From Armatimonadota bacterium (GTDB taxonomy: Bacteria > Armatimonadota > Zipacnadia > Zipacnadales > VGFC01), in contig VGFC01000029.1 in assembly GCA_016869045.1 (NCBI GenBank), positions 1-33,615 of the forward strand: a stretch of DNA of 33,615 nt. Reading direction: 5' to 3'. A program made the position numbers and the translations under genes. Of this stretch, positions 8,955-17,594 are shown piece after piece. Numbering within the stretch: the stretch's first letter is position 1; every line of letters begins with the position of its first letter. Under the pieces are notes generated by a model. The model saw only the letters and a program-made list of their open reading frames with translations. It made no database searches and was not told where the DNA came from.

Positions 8955-11897
8955 GTGAACCCTTCAGCCCGGGCGGTGATCTCACAGTTGCCCCTTGCGC
9001 TCTGTCTCCTTATCTACAACGTCAGCGCCCACGCGGACGTACCCGTGCGGAGCCCGCTTGAGGTCCGTGCGCACGTGCAGTCGGTGCAGGGGAACACGGT
9101 CGTCCTGACGGCTGATTCGCTAGGACGGCCTCTGGCGCCCGACATGCTCCTCACTCTCCTGGCCGGAGACCGCGCGGCAGCCCTGGTGCGCATCGACGCC
9201 GTCCGTGGCGGCCAGGCTACGGGCACTGTGACCGAGAGCCAGTCCGACACGCCCGTACCCCCCGGGCTAGCCGGAGTGGCGCCGTGCCCCATCCCGGTGA
9301 CCGCCCTCGATGGTAGCGCCGCCCATCTGGCGCTCCCGCTTGACCACGGCCTGACCCAGGGCACCCTCCTGCGCGTGTTCCGCGACGGCACTGACATCGG
9401 GGCCGCGGCCCTGAGCATTGCCGAGGACCAGCCGCCGAGTGCGGTCCTGATCGAGGGAGGAGCCAAGACGCTTCGGCCCGGGGATGTCTGCTACGCCGTG
9501 CCCGAGTCGGTCACGTTGCCTATTGCGCAAGAGGCGGCGCCGCCTACCTCACCGCGAGAGCCGTCATCGGCTCGACCCACCCATGAGGGCATACTGGTAT
9601 CGGCGGTCGACGGTGGGGACGTGTACTTGTGGGCCCCCGAGCCGGACGCGCTTGCCGCCTCAATGGAGCGCTTGAGCATCATCCGAGGCGGGGAGTGCAT
9701 TGCCGTTGTGCGTCTAAGCGCGGACGGCCCTCTAGGCGGCAAGGCGGAGTCAATCAAGCCGGGAACCTCCATCGCCGCAGGGGACCAGGCGCGACCGTGG
9801 GCCGAGACAGACGCACCCCAGGCGCCAGCGGTCGCCGAGGCTGGGCCACAGCCCCCTCAGGTCGCTCAGGCACCTCCAGACGTCACACCTGACACCGACG
9901 CGGTACCCCGGCAGCCAGCGGCCTCGCCTGAGGCCCCTTCGCAGGGCCCCGCGCGGACCTCTCTGCCGACGGATCGGCCCAAGTCGCCGTGGACTTCGCC
10001 TCCCTTGGGATTGTCGTTGTCCGGGCCCACGGGGCTTCTCAGGATCCCGAATGCTGAGGTCCAGCCGTCTGGGGTGGTGCGGCTCGGGCGTGTATTCGTC
10101 TCCCCGGATCTTGACCGCAGCTTCCCGGGGAGTCGCAGTCGGTCGCAGTTCACCATCGGCGCCCTCCCGCGCGTGGAGCTAGGCCTGGCGCATTACGCTC
10201 GCTTCCTGGAGGACTTGACGTACCACGGCAAAATCCAACTCCTCCCTGAGCGTGACCACTGGCCGGCTCTTGCCGTCGGTACGATGGACGTGCGGGCAGC
10301 CTATGGCCTGCAGCCGACGCGCTTCCTGACGTTGAGCAAGCGCCTTGTCGATGGACGTCTACGCCTAACGCTCGGCTATGGGCATGGGGGACTGGGGGGG
10401 GCCTTCGGTGGCGTGGAGGCGGCGGTCACGCGTCAACTCACGTTGCTGGCCGAGTACGACACCGAGGAGCTGAACTTCGGCCTCCGCGCGGCACCGACCC
10501 CACGGATCCACATCGACCTTGCGGATGTCAGCGGCACACTTGGGGGCCAGGTCACCTATGCCTTCGTCATCGACGAGGAGGACGCACCGCCTCGGCCGGT
10601 GATCCTGTCCCGCCCGTCAACGCCTCTCAGCCCACAAGCCCTTGCGGACCGACTGCAGGAGGCCGTCTGTGCGCTGGGGATGGAGAACGTACGCGCGGAG
10701 GTGGGAGAGGGGCCCTCTGGGCAGACGGCTGTCGTGTTCTATGAGAACCGACAGTACCTGCATGACGAGACAGAAGCCTTGGGGCAAGTGCTAGCCGCCG
10801 CGGCGCGGGAGCTCCCTCCCGGCGTTGCGCGGCTGGCGGCTATCGCCACGAAGTCGCAAGTGCCCGTCTTGCGAGTCGTTACTCAGCCGGACGGCTACGT
10901 CCGGTTCCTCTCGGGGGAGTTGGCGCCGGAACGCTACGCCGGTATGCTGCAGGTGGATCACTCCAGTGAGTCCCCGATCGCCCGGTCGCACATCGTAGGG
11001 CGCAGCGAACTCGGCAACCCGACCCGCTTCACCGCTGATCTCGCGGTAACCCCGCTCGTGCGGACCCTCATCGGCACCGAGCGCCCGACCCCCGACGACC
11101 CTGGCGCCACCCAGAGCTTGGCTGTCCGATTCTCGCTCCGTCCCGACCTGTCGATCAACCTCGGCCGCGGGCTTGATCTGCGCTACTCACACGGCGTCCA
11201 CGTCGCCGGTGCCTTGGGTATGGGGATCGACCCGTACTACGCGAGTGACGCGGCGCACGCCACCTACGTTTTCGAGCCCGTTGACGGCGGCCTCGCTCGC
11301 TTGGCGGCTGGCGACTTCTTGGGGGGCCGGCGCGGCGCTCTGGCCGAGGGGGTCGTCGAGTTGGGCGGAGACCGCCTGCTCCTCCGAGGACTTGCGGGAC
11401 GGCTTACTGATCTCCGGTTCTTCGATACGCGCTCATACCACTGGGTCTACGTCGGCGATGTTCGGTACCGCATACCTTCCATCCACCTCGTCGCCTCCGC
11501 GACTGCCGGCCGCTATGTTGGGGATGACACTGGCTTCACCCTCGGCCTACGCAAGTACTTCGAGGACACCGAACTCGAGATGCAGTTCCGCCATAGCGAC
11601 TACGGCGACGTTCTGCTTCTCGCAGGCACCGTGCCCATCGGCCCGAGGTCCTGGCCCAAGCCGGATCGGGTGCGACTGCGACTAGGGGATCGTGTACGGT
11701 TCGGGCAGCGCGCCCTGCTTCCGGAGGGCGGGGAGGCGGGTTCAGTAACCGCGGCGTCCATGGTGGCCAACCAGTTGGAGGAGTTCGACCTGACCGACGC
11801 TCTCCTGAACCGGGATCGGCTCAACGCTGCCTACCTAAGGGTACATCTGGACACCCTCGTCCGCGCAGCGCAGCACGTCGTCTCCGCTGAGAGGTAG
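8955..11897 (+). CDS. YjbH-like outer-membrane exopolysaccharide protein
   Basis: Large secreted protein whose C-terminal 600 residues resemble the YjbH family, outer-membrane beta-barrels linked to exopolysaccharide production. Seen: a signal peptide (residues about 8-27, ISQLPLALCLLIYNVSAHA), a beta-rich N-terminal part with no recognised family, a Pro/Ala-rich linker (residues about 300-350), then the YjbH-like start GPTGLLRIPNAEV, amphipathic strands such as GALPRVELGLAHYARF, and the C-terminal stretch TRSYHWVYVGDVRYRIP...GRYVGDDTGFTLGLRKYF. GTG 8955 is chosen because it precedes a signal peptide with a basic start; GTG 8976 is an alternative and neither has a strong ribosome-binding site. 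Coding could extend in frame to 8841, but that part looks like noise. The location opposite the SLBB exporter supports a role in glycan secretion. Confidence 0.8.
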   Translation: MNPSARAVISQLPLALCLLIYNVSAHADVPVRSPLEVRAHVQSVQGNTVVLTADSLGRPLAPDMLLTLLAGDRAAALVRIDAVRGGQATGTVTESQSDTPVPPGLAGVAPCPIPVTALDGSAAHLALPLDHGLTQGTLLRVFRDGTDIGAAALSIAEDQPPSAVLIEGGAKTLRPGDVCYAVPESVTLPIAQEAAPPTSPREPSSARPTHEGILVSAVDGGDVYLWAPEPDALAASMERLSIIRGGECIAVVRLSADGPLGGKAESIKPGTSIAAGDQARPWAETDAPQAPAVAEAGPQPPQVAQAPPDVTPDTDAVPRQPAASPEAPSQGPARTSLPTDRPKSPWTSPPLGLSLSGPTGLLRIPNAEVQPSGVVRLGRVFVSPDLDRSFPGSRSRSQFTIGALPRVELGLAHYARFLEDLTYHGKIQLLPERDHWPALAVGTMDVRAAYGLQPTRFLTLSKRLVDGRLRLTLGYGHGGLGGAFGGVEAAVTRQLTLLAEYDTEELNFGLRAAPTPRIHIDLADVSGTLGGQVTYAFVIDEEDAPPRPVILSRPSTPLSPQALADRLQEAVCALGMENVRAEVGEGPSGQTAVVFYENRQYLHDETEALGQVLAAAARELPPGVARLAAIATKSQVPVLRVVTQPDGYVRFLSGELAPERYAGMLQVDHSSESPIARSHIVGRSELGNPTRFTADLAVTPLVRTLIGTERPTPDDPGATQSLAVRFSLRPDLSINLGRGLDLRYSHGVHVAGALGMGIDPYYASDAAHATYVFEPVDGGLARLAAGDFLGGRRGALAEGVVELGGDRLLLRGLAGRLTDLRFFDTRSYHWVYVGDVRYRIPSIHLVASATAGRYVGDDTGFTLGLRKYFEDTELEMQFRHSDYGDVLLLAGTVPIGPRSWPKPDRVRLRLGDRVRFGQRALLPEGGEAGSVTAASMVANQLEEFDLTDALLNRDRLNAAYLRVHLDTLVRAAQHVVSAER

Positions 11898-11936
11898 AGA
11901 GCCTTGCTGTCGCTGATGTGGGAGATGGCGTTGCCG

Positions 11937-13814
11937 CTACGGGGTAGCAGGCAGTTCCCGTCGCAGTTCAAGGCTGCCTGTTGAGGGCAACTCGCCCTCG
12001 GTGACCTCGCCCAGGACCCGGCAGACCCCTCGCTCGTCCTCCGCTTCCACGCACGCGCGCAGCTGGGCGATCTGCCGAACGAGCGTTGGCCAGATGTCTC
12101 CGTCGCCGTCGGGCTTGACCCTGTCGATGTACTCACAGGCGGTCGGGAGCAACTGCTCGCCTGGGCTCGTGAGTGTCTCGTGCAGGCGTTCGCCGGGGCG
12201 GAGTTCGGTGAGGCGGATGGCGTCGGGAGCGTCGGGATCGCCGCCCTGGAGGGTGATGTACTCGCGCGCGAGGTCGAGAATCCGCACCGGCTCGCCCATG
12301 CGCAGTACGAACTTGCCGCCATGCTCGCCCAGCGCGCCCGCCTGCAGAACCAGGAAGCACGCTTCGGGGATGCTCATGAAGTACCGCGTCGCCTCGGGGT
12401 GAGTCACGGTCAACGGTTCGTGGTTCGCCCACTGGCGGCGGAAGATCTCGAGCACGCTGGCTTCGCTGCCCAGGACGTTGCCGAAGCGGACGCACATGAA
12501 GGCTGTGCCATTGCGGGGGCGGCGGGCGAGCACCAGCTCGCCCATGCGCTTCGTGGCGCCCATGATGTTCGTCGGTGAGGCGGCCTTGTCGGTCGAGATG
12601 AAGATGAACCTCTCGACCCCATACTGCTCCGCCAGGTCCGCGAGGGACGCGGTCCCGAGAACGTTGTTGCGCGCCGCCTCGACCGGGACATACTCCATCA
12701 GATACACGTGCTTGTGGGCAGCGGCGTGGATGACGATCTCCGGACGGAACTTGGCGAGGAGTTGCTCGACGCTGCTTTCGATCGTCACGTTGGCCACGAC
12801 CGGGACGACGTCGATGTGAGGGTGCTGGCTCCTCAGGTAGGAGTAGATCCAGTGGATTCGGTTCTCCCCGCGGCCCAGGAGTACCACGCGACTCGGATGG
12901 TAACGGCAAACCTGTCGCGACAGCTCACTCCCGATGGAGCCTCCGGCGCCCGTGATGAGTACCGTCTTGCCTTCCAGGTAGTTCCCCTGCAGACCGATGC
13001 TTTGGAGCATGACCTCGCGGCCCAGGAGGTCTTCCACCTGGATGGGGCGGGCTCTTCGGCTCTCCGGCGCCTCCATGGACTCCAGGAGGGAGGGGAGGAT
13101 CCTCATCCGGACGCCGGCGTCCCGGCATATGCCGTAGATCCGGCGGACCTCTACGCGATCCAGGGAGGGAATCGCGACGATGACCTCCTCCACCCCGTGC
13201 TCGGCCGCCAGAGCGGAGATGCTCCCGCCGCTCCCGATGACCTTCTTGCCCCTCACGAAGGCTCCGAGTTTGGACGGATCATCGTCCACGAGTCCCACGA
13301 CGTGGTAGTCGCCGTTGCCCTCGCTCCGCAAGTGAGCCATGAGGGCGTGACCGGTGCGGCCCGCCCCATAGATGAGCACACGCTTCGTCCCATTGGACGA
13401 GCCCGCAGGGGGCGTGCCCAGCAGGGGGCGGACGAAGCGCCAAGCGAACCGGACGCCCCCTACGGACAGAAGCGTTGCCAGCCACGCGGTGAGCCAGACA
13501 GGGACCGGCACGATGGGAGAGATCAGCCTGTCGAGTGCCAAGGCGGCAATCATCGAGAGGGTGACGCTGCCGCCGATGGCAACGGCCGTGTCGGCCGACG
13601 CGTACTCCCAGACTCGGCTGTAGAGGCCGAACAAGACGTTCGTGCCGACCAAACAGAGCGCGGCCAGAATGGCATCCAGCTTGAGGGCTTGCCACTGAGC
13701 AGACGGGACCTGTCCGCCGTAGAAGGCGACGGTGGACAGCGCCAGTGCCCCGGCCACCAGAAAACAGTCGGCGAGCGCCAGGCCGACTCGGTAGGGACTG
13801 ATGGTATGCCGCAC
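11937..13814 (-). CDS. CapD/WbpM/PglF-type nucleotide-sugar 4,6-dehydratase
   Basis: Inner-membrane enzyme expected to convert UDP-GlcNAc or a related nucleotide sugar to a 4-keto-6-deoxy (or 5-epimerised) sugar, the substrate of an aminotransferase such as that at 1913-3019. Seen: four N-terminal membrane helices, a first nucleotide-binding fold (VLIYGAGRTGHALMAHL), then an extended SDR domain with VLITGAGGSIGSELSRQV and FIFISTDKAASPTNIMGATK, where Met replaces the usual catalytic Tyr, as in the PglF/WbpM branch. GTG 13814 gives 625 residues starting right before helix 1. The frame also permits a TTG at 13877, but that adds a Cys-rich, non-family segment and falls in a promoter element for the opposite gene. 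Convergent with the YjbH-like gene. Confidence 0.9.
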   Translation of the reverse strand: MRHTISPYRVGLALADCFLVAGALALSTVAFYGGQVPSAQWQALKLDAILAALCLVGTNVLFGLYSRVWEYASADTAVAIGGSVTLSMIAALALDRLISPIVPVPVWLTAWLATLLSVGGVRFAWRFVRPLLGTPPAGSSNGTKRVLIYGAGRTGHALMAHLRSEGNGDYHVVGLVDDDPSKLGAFVRGKKVIGSGGSISALAAEHGVEEVIVAIPSLDRVEVRRIYGICRDAGVRMRILPSLLESMEAPESRRARPIQVEDLLGREVMLQSIGLQGNYLEGKTVLITGAGGSIGSELSRQVCRYHPSRVVLLGRGENRIHWIYSYLRSQHPHIDVVPVVANVTIESSVEQLLAKFRPEIVIHAAAHKHVYLMEYVPVEAARNNVLGTASLADLAEQYGVERFIFISTDKAASPTNIMGATKRMGELVLARRPRNGTAFMCVRFGNVLGSEASVLEIFRRQWANHEPLTVTHPEATRYFMSIPEACFLVLQAGALGEHGGKFVLRMGEPVRILDLAREYITLQGGDPDAPDAIRLTELRPGERLHETLTSPGEQLLPTACEYIDRVKPDGDGDIWPTLVRQIAQLRACVEAEDERGVCRVLGEVTEGELPSTGSLELRRELPATP

Positions 13815-13870
13815 AGCGCAGCACCCCCCGACGTCTGCTGCACAGCATCGTGCGGACGGCCGGTTAGCAG

Positions 13871-13900
13871 TTGACAAGCCCTTGGGGAAGGGCTAATAGT
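13871..13900 (+). promoter_or_regulatory. Sigma70-type promoter of the SLH-porin gene with a palindrome in its spacer
   Basis: A perfect -35 box TTGACA (13871-13876) is followed 18 bases later by AATAGT (13895-13900) as a fair -10 box. The spacer contains the perfect inverted repeat GCCCTT/AAGGGC around GGGG (13878-13893), which could be an operator. The predicted start near 13907 leaves a leader of about 220 bases before the porin ATG at 14126. Confidence 0.6.
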
Positions 13901-13906
13901 ATTGCA

Positions 13907-14125
13907 CAGGTCGGCAGCGGTCACCTCCTTGGCCAGCGGAGAAATGTGACGCAAGGCACAGATGGGGTCTGCACGCAGAAAAAAGGGGGCCATGGGGCAG
14001 GAGGACGCCGTCGGTCTGTCGAACTGAGTCGGGACGGTATTGACTGGGCGCTTCGGGGGAAGTCGCTGCTTTGTTCGTCTCGGGCATCTGTTGCCCGCGC
14101 CGCAGCCATTCTCGGAGGGCCCAAC
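13907..14125 (+). promoter_or_regulatory. Long 5' leader of the porin mRNA containing an anti-Shine-Dalgarno sequence
   Basis: This stretch has no gene that I can support. Near its start is TCACCTCCTT (13921-13930), identical to the usual 3' end of 16S rRNA and able to pair with GGAGGG at 14114-14119, the ribosome-binding site of the porin gene. That would be a simple on/off translation control. Read on the minus strand the same bases are an ideal ribosome-binding site, but no good minus-strand gene starts there except a possible peptide of under 20 residues. Confidence 0.35.
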
Positions 14126-15787
14126 ATGAACCCCTCGAAGGCGTGCATCGCCGCTCTGCTGTTGAGTCTTCCGTGTCTCTCCCTGGCCGCCCCGGGTGAC
14201 ACTGTTCCCTTCGATCACTGGGCCTACGACGCCGTGCAGAAGCTGGTCGATGCCGGCGTCATAAAGGGATACCCTCCCGACTTCGCCTTCCGGGGCGAGC
14301 GCGCCCTGACCCGGTATGAGTTTGCCATGGCCATTGCACGGCTGATGGAGCAATCCGGCCGCGGGGGCGCGACGGGCCCTCCGGGCCCCAAGGGCGATCC
14401 CGGCGTTCAGGGCACGGTCGGCCCCAAGGGTCCAGCCGGTGACCGCGGCGCTGCCGGCCCTCCGGGGGAGAAGGGCGCGCCCGGCGCCCCAGGTCCGACC
14501 GGCCCGCCCGGGCCCAAGCCGACCGATGACGAAGTGCGCGCTGCCTGCGCCAAGCTGTTCGACGAGTTCAAAGCGGAACTCAGGGATGTCCGGACTCAGG
14601 CGGAGGACCTCGGTGCCGACCTCGAGGGCCTGGACGAGCGGATCGCCGATGTCGAGGCAGGGCTGAACCGGCCGCAGGTGACGGGGTGGATAGACTACCG
14701 TATCGGCCTGGTGGGCGACCTCTGGAAGAACGCCGAGTTCGACGCCCTGACGGCCAAGATTGGCATCGAGGGGCAGATCAACGACCAACTCCGTGGTCGC
14801 ATCGCCCTGAAGATGATCGATGACGCCACCCGCGTCGCCGATGCCCGACTGACGCCGCTCGTCCGCGATCCGCTAGGCATGTCGGACGCGATCTGGCTCG
14901 ACGAGGCCCTGTTCCAGTTCAGTACGGATTGCCTGACGCCTGCCGACTGGACGGTCGGGCGGCAGTTCGTTTCCTACGCGCAAGGCCTCACCGTGGACAA
15001 CGACCGCCTCAGCCAACAGGGCGTGCGTTGGACGCTGGACAACATCCGCGGTTCGGACCTGTCTCTCGACGCCTTCATCGGGTATGCGTACTACGATGAG
15101 GGGACCTTCTTCCTCATCAACCATGACCAGTACACGGCCTATCGACTGAGCTATGAGCGGCCCCGGTGGGGGATTGCCGGCACTCACTTGCTCGACGGCG
15201 CTGGTGACGAGCAGGCCTGGGGCGCCGACCTGCGGGCCACCATCTGGGGACGCGATCTCGCCTTCGAGTACGCCCAGATGTACCGGAACGCCTACCGTCG
15301 GACATTGGATGGGGTCCAGGCGTGGATGGGCTCAATCGACCTGTTGGATACGCCGAGCCTGAAGCTGACGGGGATTATCAGTCGGGCAGACGCGAACTAC
15401 GATCTTACATTCAGCTCGCTATTTCCGTACTACGAGACGCTGCAGTATGACCTGACCACGTATCCCGGCGCGGTTCCCTGGGAGCGTTGGATGCGCAACG
15501 CCCCGGTCTTCCGCGGGGCGCGTGCCATCGCGGCGATCGCCTCGGGGAAGATCGGCTCAACCCCGTTGGAGTTGCGGTACATCAACCTCGACCCCACGCT
15601 CGACCGCGCGCCGAGGTACTGGCCGGATTATGCGGTCGGCAACTACAACCATCTGCTGGCGCTCAGCGCGACCCGGCCGGTCGTCAATGGTCTGGATGCC
15701 ACCTTCTCGTGGGGACATCAGTTCTCCGACGTGGCGGGCCTCGACGATCTCGACCTCCTGCAGGCGGCAATGGTGGCCTCGTTCTGA
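14126..15787 (+). CDS. Outer-membrane porin with SLH domain and collagen-like repeat
   Basis: Outer-membrane beta-barrel anchored to the cell wall through an S-layer-homology domain, comparable to OmpM/SlpA-type proteins of diderm Terrabacteria. Seen: signal peptide (residues 1-21), one SLH domain (about 25-75: [20 protein letters not shown] ... [13 protein letters not shown]), then 17 uninterrupted Gly-X-Y triplets (81-131, 14366-14518), a predicted coiled coil (about 135-185, [18 protein letters not shown]), and a C-terminal barrel of about 360 residues ending in Phe, the usual barrel-insertion signal. ATG 14126 follows GGAGGG with good spacing; the frame extends upstream without signs of coding. 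The collagen-like stretch sits where OmpM-type proteins usually have only a coiled-coil stalk. A paralogue lies at the right end of the window. Confidence 0.9.
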   Translation: MNPSKACIAALLLSLPCLSLAAPGDTVPFDHWAYDAVQKLVDAGVIKGYPPDFAFRGERALTRYEFAMAIARLMEQSGRGGATGPPGPKGDPGVQGTVGPKGPAGDRGAAGPPGEKGAPGAPGPTGPPGPKPTDDEVRAACAKLFDEFKAELRDVRTQAEDLGADLEGLDERIADVEAGLNRPQVTGWIDYRIGLVGDLWKNAEFDALTAKIGIEGQINDQLRGRIALKMIDDATRVADARLTPLVRDPLGMSDAIWLDEALFQFSTDCLTPADWTVGRQFVSYAQGLTVDNDRLSQQGVRWTLDNIRGSDLSLDAFIGYAYYDEGTFFLINHDQYTAYRLSYERPRWGIAGTHLLDGAGDEQAWGADLRATIWGRDLAFEYAQMYRNAYRRTLDGVQAWMGSIDLLDTPSLKLTGIISRADANYDLTFSSLFPYYETLQYDLTTYPGAVPWERWMRNAPVFRGARAIAAIASGKIGSTPLELRYINLDPTLDRAPRYWPDYAVGNYNHLLALSATRPVVNGLDATFSWGHQFSDVAGLDDLDLLQAAMVASF

Positions 15788-15872
15788 GAAGGACGATTGG
15801 CCGGGGGTCGCGAACAAGCGCATACGGGCTAGGACTGAGGGACTAGACGTCACGGTGAAGGGAGCTCATACG

Positions 15873-16298
15873 ATGACTTCCCGACGCTTAGTGTGGGCCT
15901 GTGTGATTGGCGCGTTCTGCTGCACAGTTCTGATAGGCTGCGGGGGAGAAGCGGTTATTAGGATCACGATGGTCGGCGTATACCGCGGCCACATGGCTGG
16001 GGATGGAGCGGGCCCGTTGCGCTTCTACATCGGGCCACAGGGCCAACTAGTGGGCAACCTGCGTGTCTCGCCCATCTGCAAGGGTCCCGTCCAGATTACC
16101 GGTACGGTCACCCGAGATGGCAACGTGACGTTCCAGGGCACCGGCTGCGGCATTACGTTCCAGGCTACCGGCAGGATCGAGCCGATTGCACCGGGAAGTA
16201 ACAGGTACGTGGGCTCAGGAACATGGACCGGAAGTGACGGTTCGCACGGTACGTGGACTGCGGCTTGGATTGCGCGAACCGGCTCGATTAGCGTATAG
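15873..16298 (+). CDS. Small lipoprotein, function unknown
   Basis: 141-residue predicted lipoprotein. Seen: a basic start (TSRRL), hydrophobic core, and lipobox VLIGC with Cys23 as the lipidated residue; an Asp is absent at +2, so outer-membrane sorting is possible. The mature part is beta-rich with repeated G-T-W-T-G and Q-I-T-G-T-V-T strands, a pattern common in small surface proteins of unknown function. Two Cys residues near the middle (VSPICKG and GTGCGI) could form a disulfide. ATG 15873 has GGGAG eight bases upstream. It follows the porin gene by 85 bases and may share its transcript. Confidence 0.7.
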   Translation: MTSRRLVWACVIGAFCCTVLIGCGGEAVIRITMVGVYRGHMAGDGAGPLRFYIGPQGQLVGNLRVSPICKGPVQITGTVTRDGNVTFQGTGCGITFQATGRIEPIAPGSNRYVGSGTWTGSDGSHGTWTAAWIARTGSISV

Positions 16299-16495
16299 CC
16301 CTGGGCTCGCCGCCCACCCCAAGTACTCCTCTCCCAGCGCGGTCGTGAGCAGTATGCCACCGGCGTTCTCACGCGTCCACATTGCGGCTTCGGCCGGCCC
16401 GGGCGCGTGCGTCCGGCTCGGTCAACGGCAGGAGTCCGGCCGCCAAGAGCCAATATGAGGGTGTGAGACCTATCACCGAACCGGAGGTGGTCCTC

Positions 16496-16765
16496 GTGTC
16501 CACGGTCTACTGGCTGCTGGTTGCGGCTGCTGCAGTGTCGATCGTGTTGGGCGTCGTTGAGCACTTCGGTGGCATGTTCTTGCAGCCTCTGGGCATCACA
16601 CAAGCGTTCTCGGCGCTCGCGGACAACTGCCTCCTGCTTGCCATCGCGCTGGCAGTTGGGGAGCTGTTCCGCGCGGGAGCAGGTAAGGCGCCAGCCGAAG
16701 ACGCGCCGCGCATCGTTGTGGATCTCAATGGTGACCCCCACGGACGGCCGGCAGAACTCGACTAG
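16496..16765 (+). CDS. Small two-helix membrane protein, possibly with a replaced C-terminus
   Basis: 89-residue hypothetical protein. Seen: two hydrophobic segments (about residues 5-22, YWLLVAAAAVSIVLGVV, and 43-58, LADNCLLLAIALAVGELF), then a short charged tail. GTG 16496 has GGAGG at a good distance. The last about 20 residues (from 16700) lie exactly antisense to the conserved part of the GHMP-kinase remnant, so the original tail was probably lost when the two sequences were joined. No family is recognised. It could be a leftover gene or a small functional membrane protein. Confidence 0.5.
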   Translation: MSTVYWLLVAAAAVSIVLGVVEHFGGMFLQPLGITQAFSALADNCLLLAIALAVGELFRAGAGKAPAEDAPRIVVDLNGDPHGRPAELD

Positions 16766-17014
16766 GCGTACGATCAGATCCATGGGCCCGCCGAGGGCCA
16801 GTTCGTCAACGGACCGGGCCTCCTGCGCCAGCCCGCTGTCGAGCGACACGAGACGGAAGTGACCGTCGCCATTCGTAGTGAGCCGGACCTTGCTCCGGAC
16901 CGTGATCGCGGCGTTGACCGTGATCCCGCCCTCCTCGAAGAGGTACAGCGGGTAGGTGTTCAGTGTCCCACCGGCAAGGTCGATCCTGGAGGGTTCGATG
17001 GACTCGATGACCAT
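16699..17014 (-). pseudogene. GHMP-kinase 5' remnant
   Basis: The first about 105 codons of a GHMP-family sugar kinase. Seen: ATG 17014 with GGGAGG seven bases upstream, then PSRIDLAGGTLNTYPLYLFE and GGITVNAAITVRSKVRL, the family's N-terminal substrate-binding strands, followed by VDELALGGPMDLIVRLVEFC. The match stops just before the point where the ATP-binding loop (P-x-x-S-G-L-G-S/A-S) should follow, so no kinase can be made. The reading frame stays open by chance to 16025, antisense to unrelated genes. Members of this group act on sugars or sugar phosphates, for example in heptose activation. Family identification is by recognition of motifs. Confidence 0.72.
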
Positions 17015-17594
17015 GCATCGCCTCCCGATGGTTCCGCCACGATGCTTCTCGTGCGTTCGCCAGCGAAGCCCAGTGGGGCTTCCGGCAAAGCCGGGGAACG
17101 CCTCCACCTGCCCTGAACAGAGCACCCTATCCGGGGCAGCAGGATGTGCGAGTGCGGGTCGCACGAGGTCGGCAGGGAGGATGACACACAGCGAGTCGTA
17201 GGCACGGTCGGCGGGCCCCGAGCACCAGAACCACGCGGGCCAGCCGTAACGGCAGAGATGGCCCCGGGTGCAGCCGAAGCCAGCCTGTGGGTCCGTCACG
17301 AACTGGCCCGCGCTGGCCTAGGTCCAACAGCCCCGACCCGCGCCGGGGTCGGCTGAATCGGGGGCTGCCTCTCAGCAGTCGTTGGACCCGCCAATCCAAT
17401 AGACGCCGTCTCGCGGCGAAGGTTCCCTGTCGTCCGTGGCCCGAGGAGCGAGTCATGCCACGGCCCGGTGCCTCAGTTCGGAGCCACTACCAACTCCGCT
17501 CCCTGACGGCGGCTCAGAGAGCACGGACCAGGACATTACTGCCTGCATATGCTGTGTATTCCATCCCCTTAGTCCCCTTCAGGCCTACGGGTTC
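17015..17594. other. Gene-poor stretch between the GHMP and Cas8e remnants
   Basis: No gene is supported on either strand. Short frames exist but lack ribosome-binding sites and family motifs. The only clear structure is the 68-base palindromic element at 17321-17388. It is the space where the rest of a Cas operon would normally lie, but nothing recognisable of cse2, cas7, cas5, cas6, cas1 or cas2 is left. Confidence 0.5.
17321..17388. repeat. 68-base multi-stem palindromic element
   Basis: GGTCCAAC (17321-17328) and GTTGGACC (17381-17388) close an 8-bp stem. Inside, AGCCCC (17329-17334) can pair with GGGGCT (17361-17366), which itself encloses GACCC/GGGTC, and CAGC-type bases form a further small hairpin. 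On the minus strand it folds as a closing stem with two branches, like a structured RNA or a REP/MITE-type element. There is only one copy in the window, so its class cannot be decided. Confidence 0.5.

Noticed and set aside
12708-13874. Plus-strand frame of 388 codons opposite the CapD-type gene
   Set aside because: No motif or ribosome-binding site; the minus-strand gene shows all family motifs.
13815-13877. TTG start at 13877 for the CapD-type gene
   Set aside because: It overlaps the TTGACA box of the porin promoter, lacks a ribosome-binding site, and adds a Cys-rich stretch not seen in the family.
13878-13893. GCCCTT/AAGGGC hairpin as a terminator
   Set aside because: No T-run follows and it lies exactly between the -35 and -10 boxes of a good promoter, so an operator is the better reading.
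16025-16698. Continuation of the GHMP-kinase frame to a length of about 330 codons
   Set aside because: The total length matches a full kinase by chance, but the sequence after about codon 105 is antisense to the membrane-protein and lipoprotein genes and has no kinase motif.
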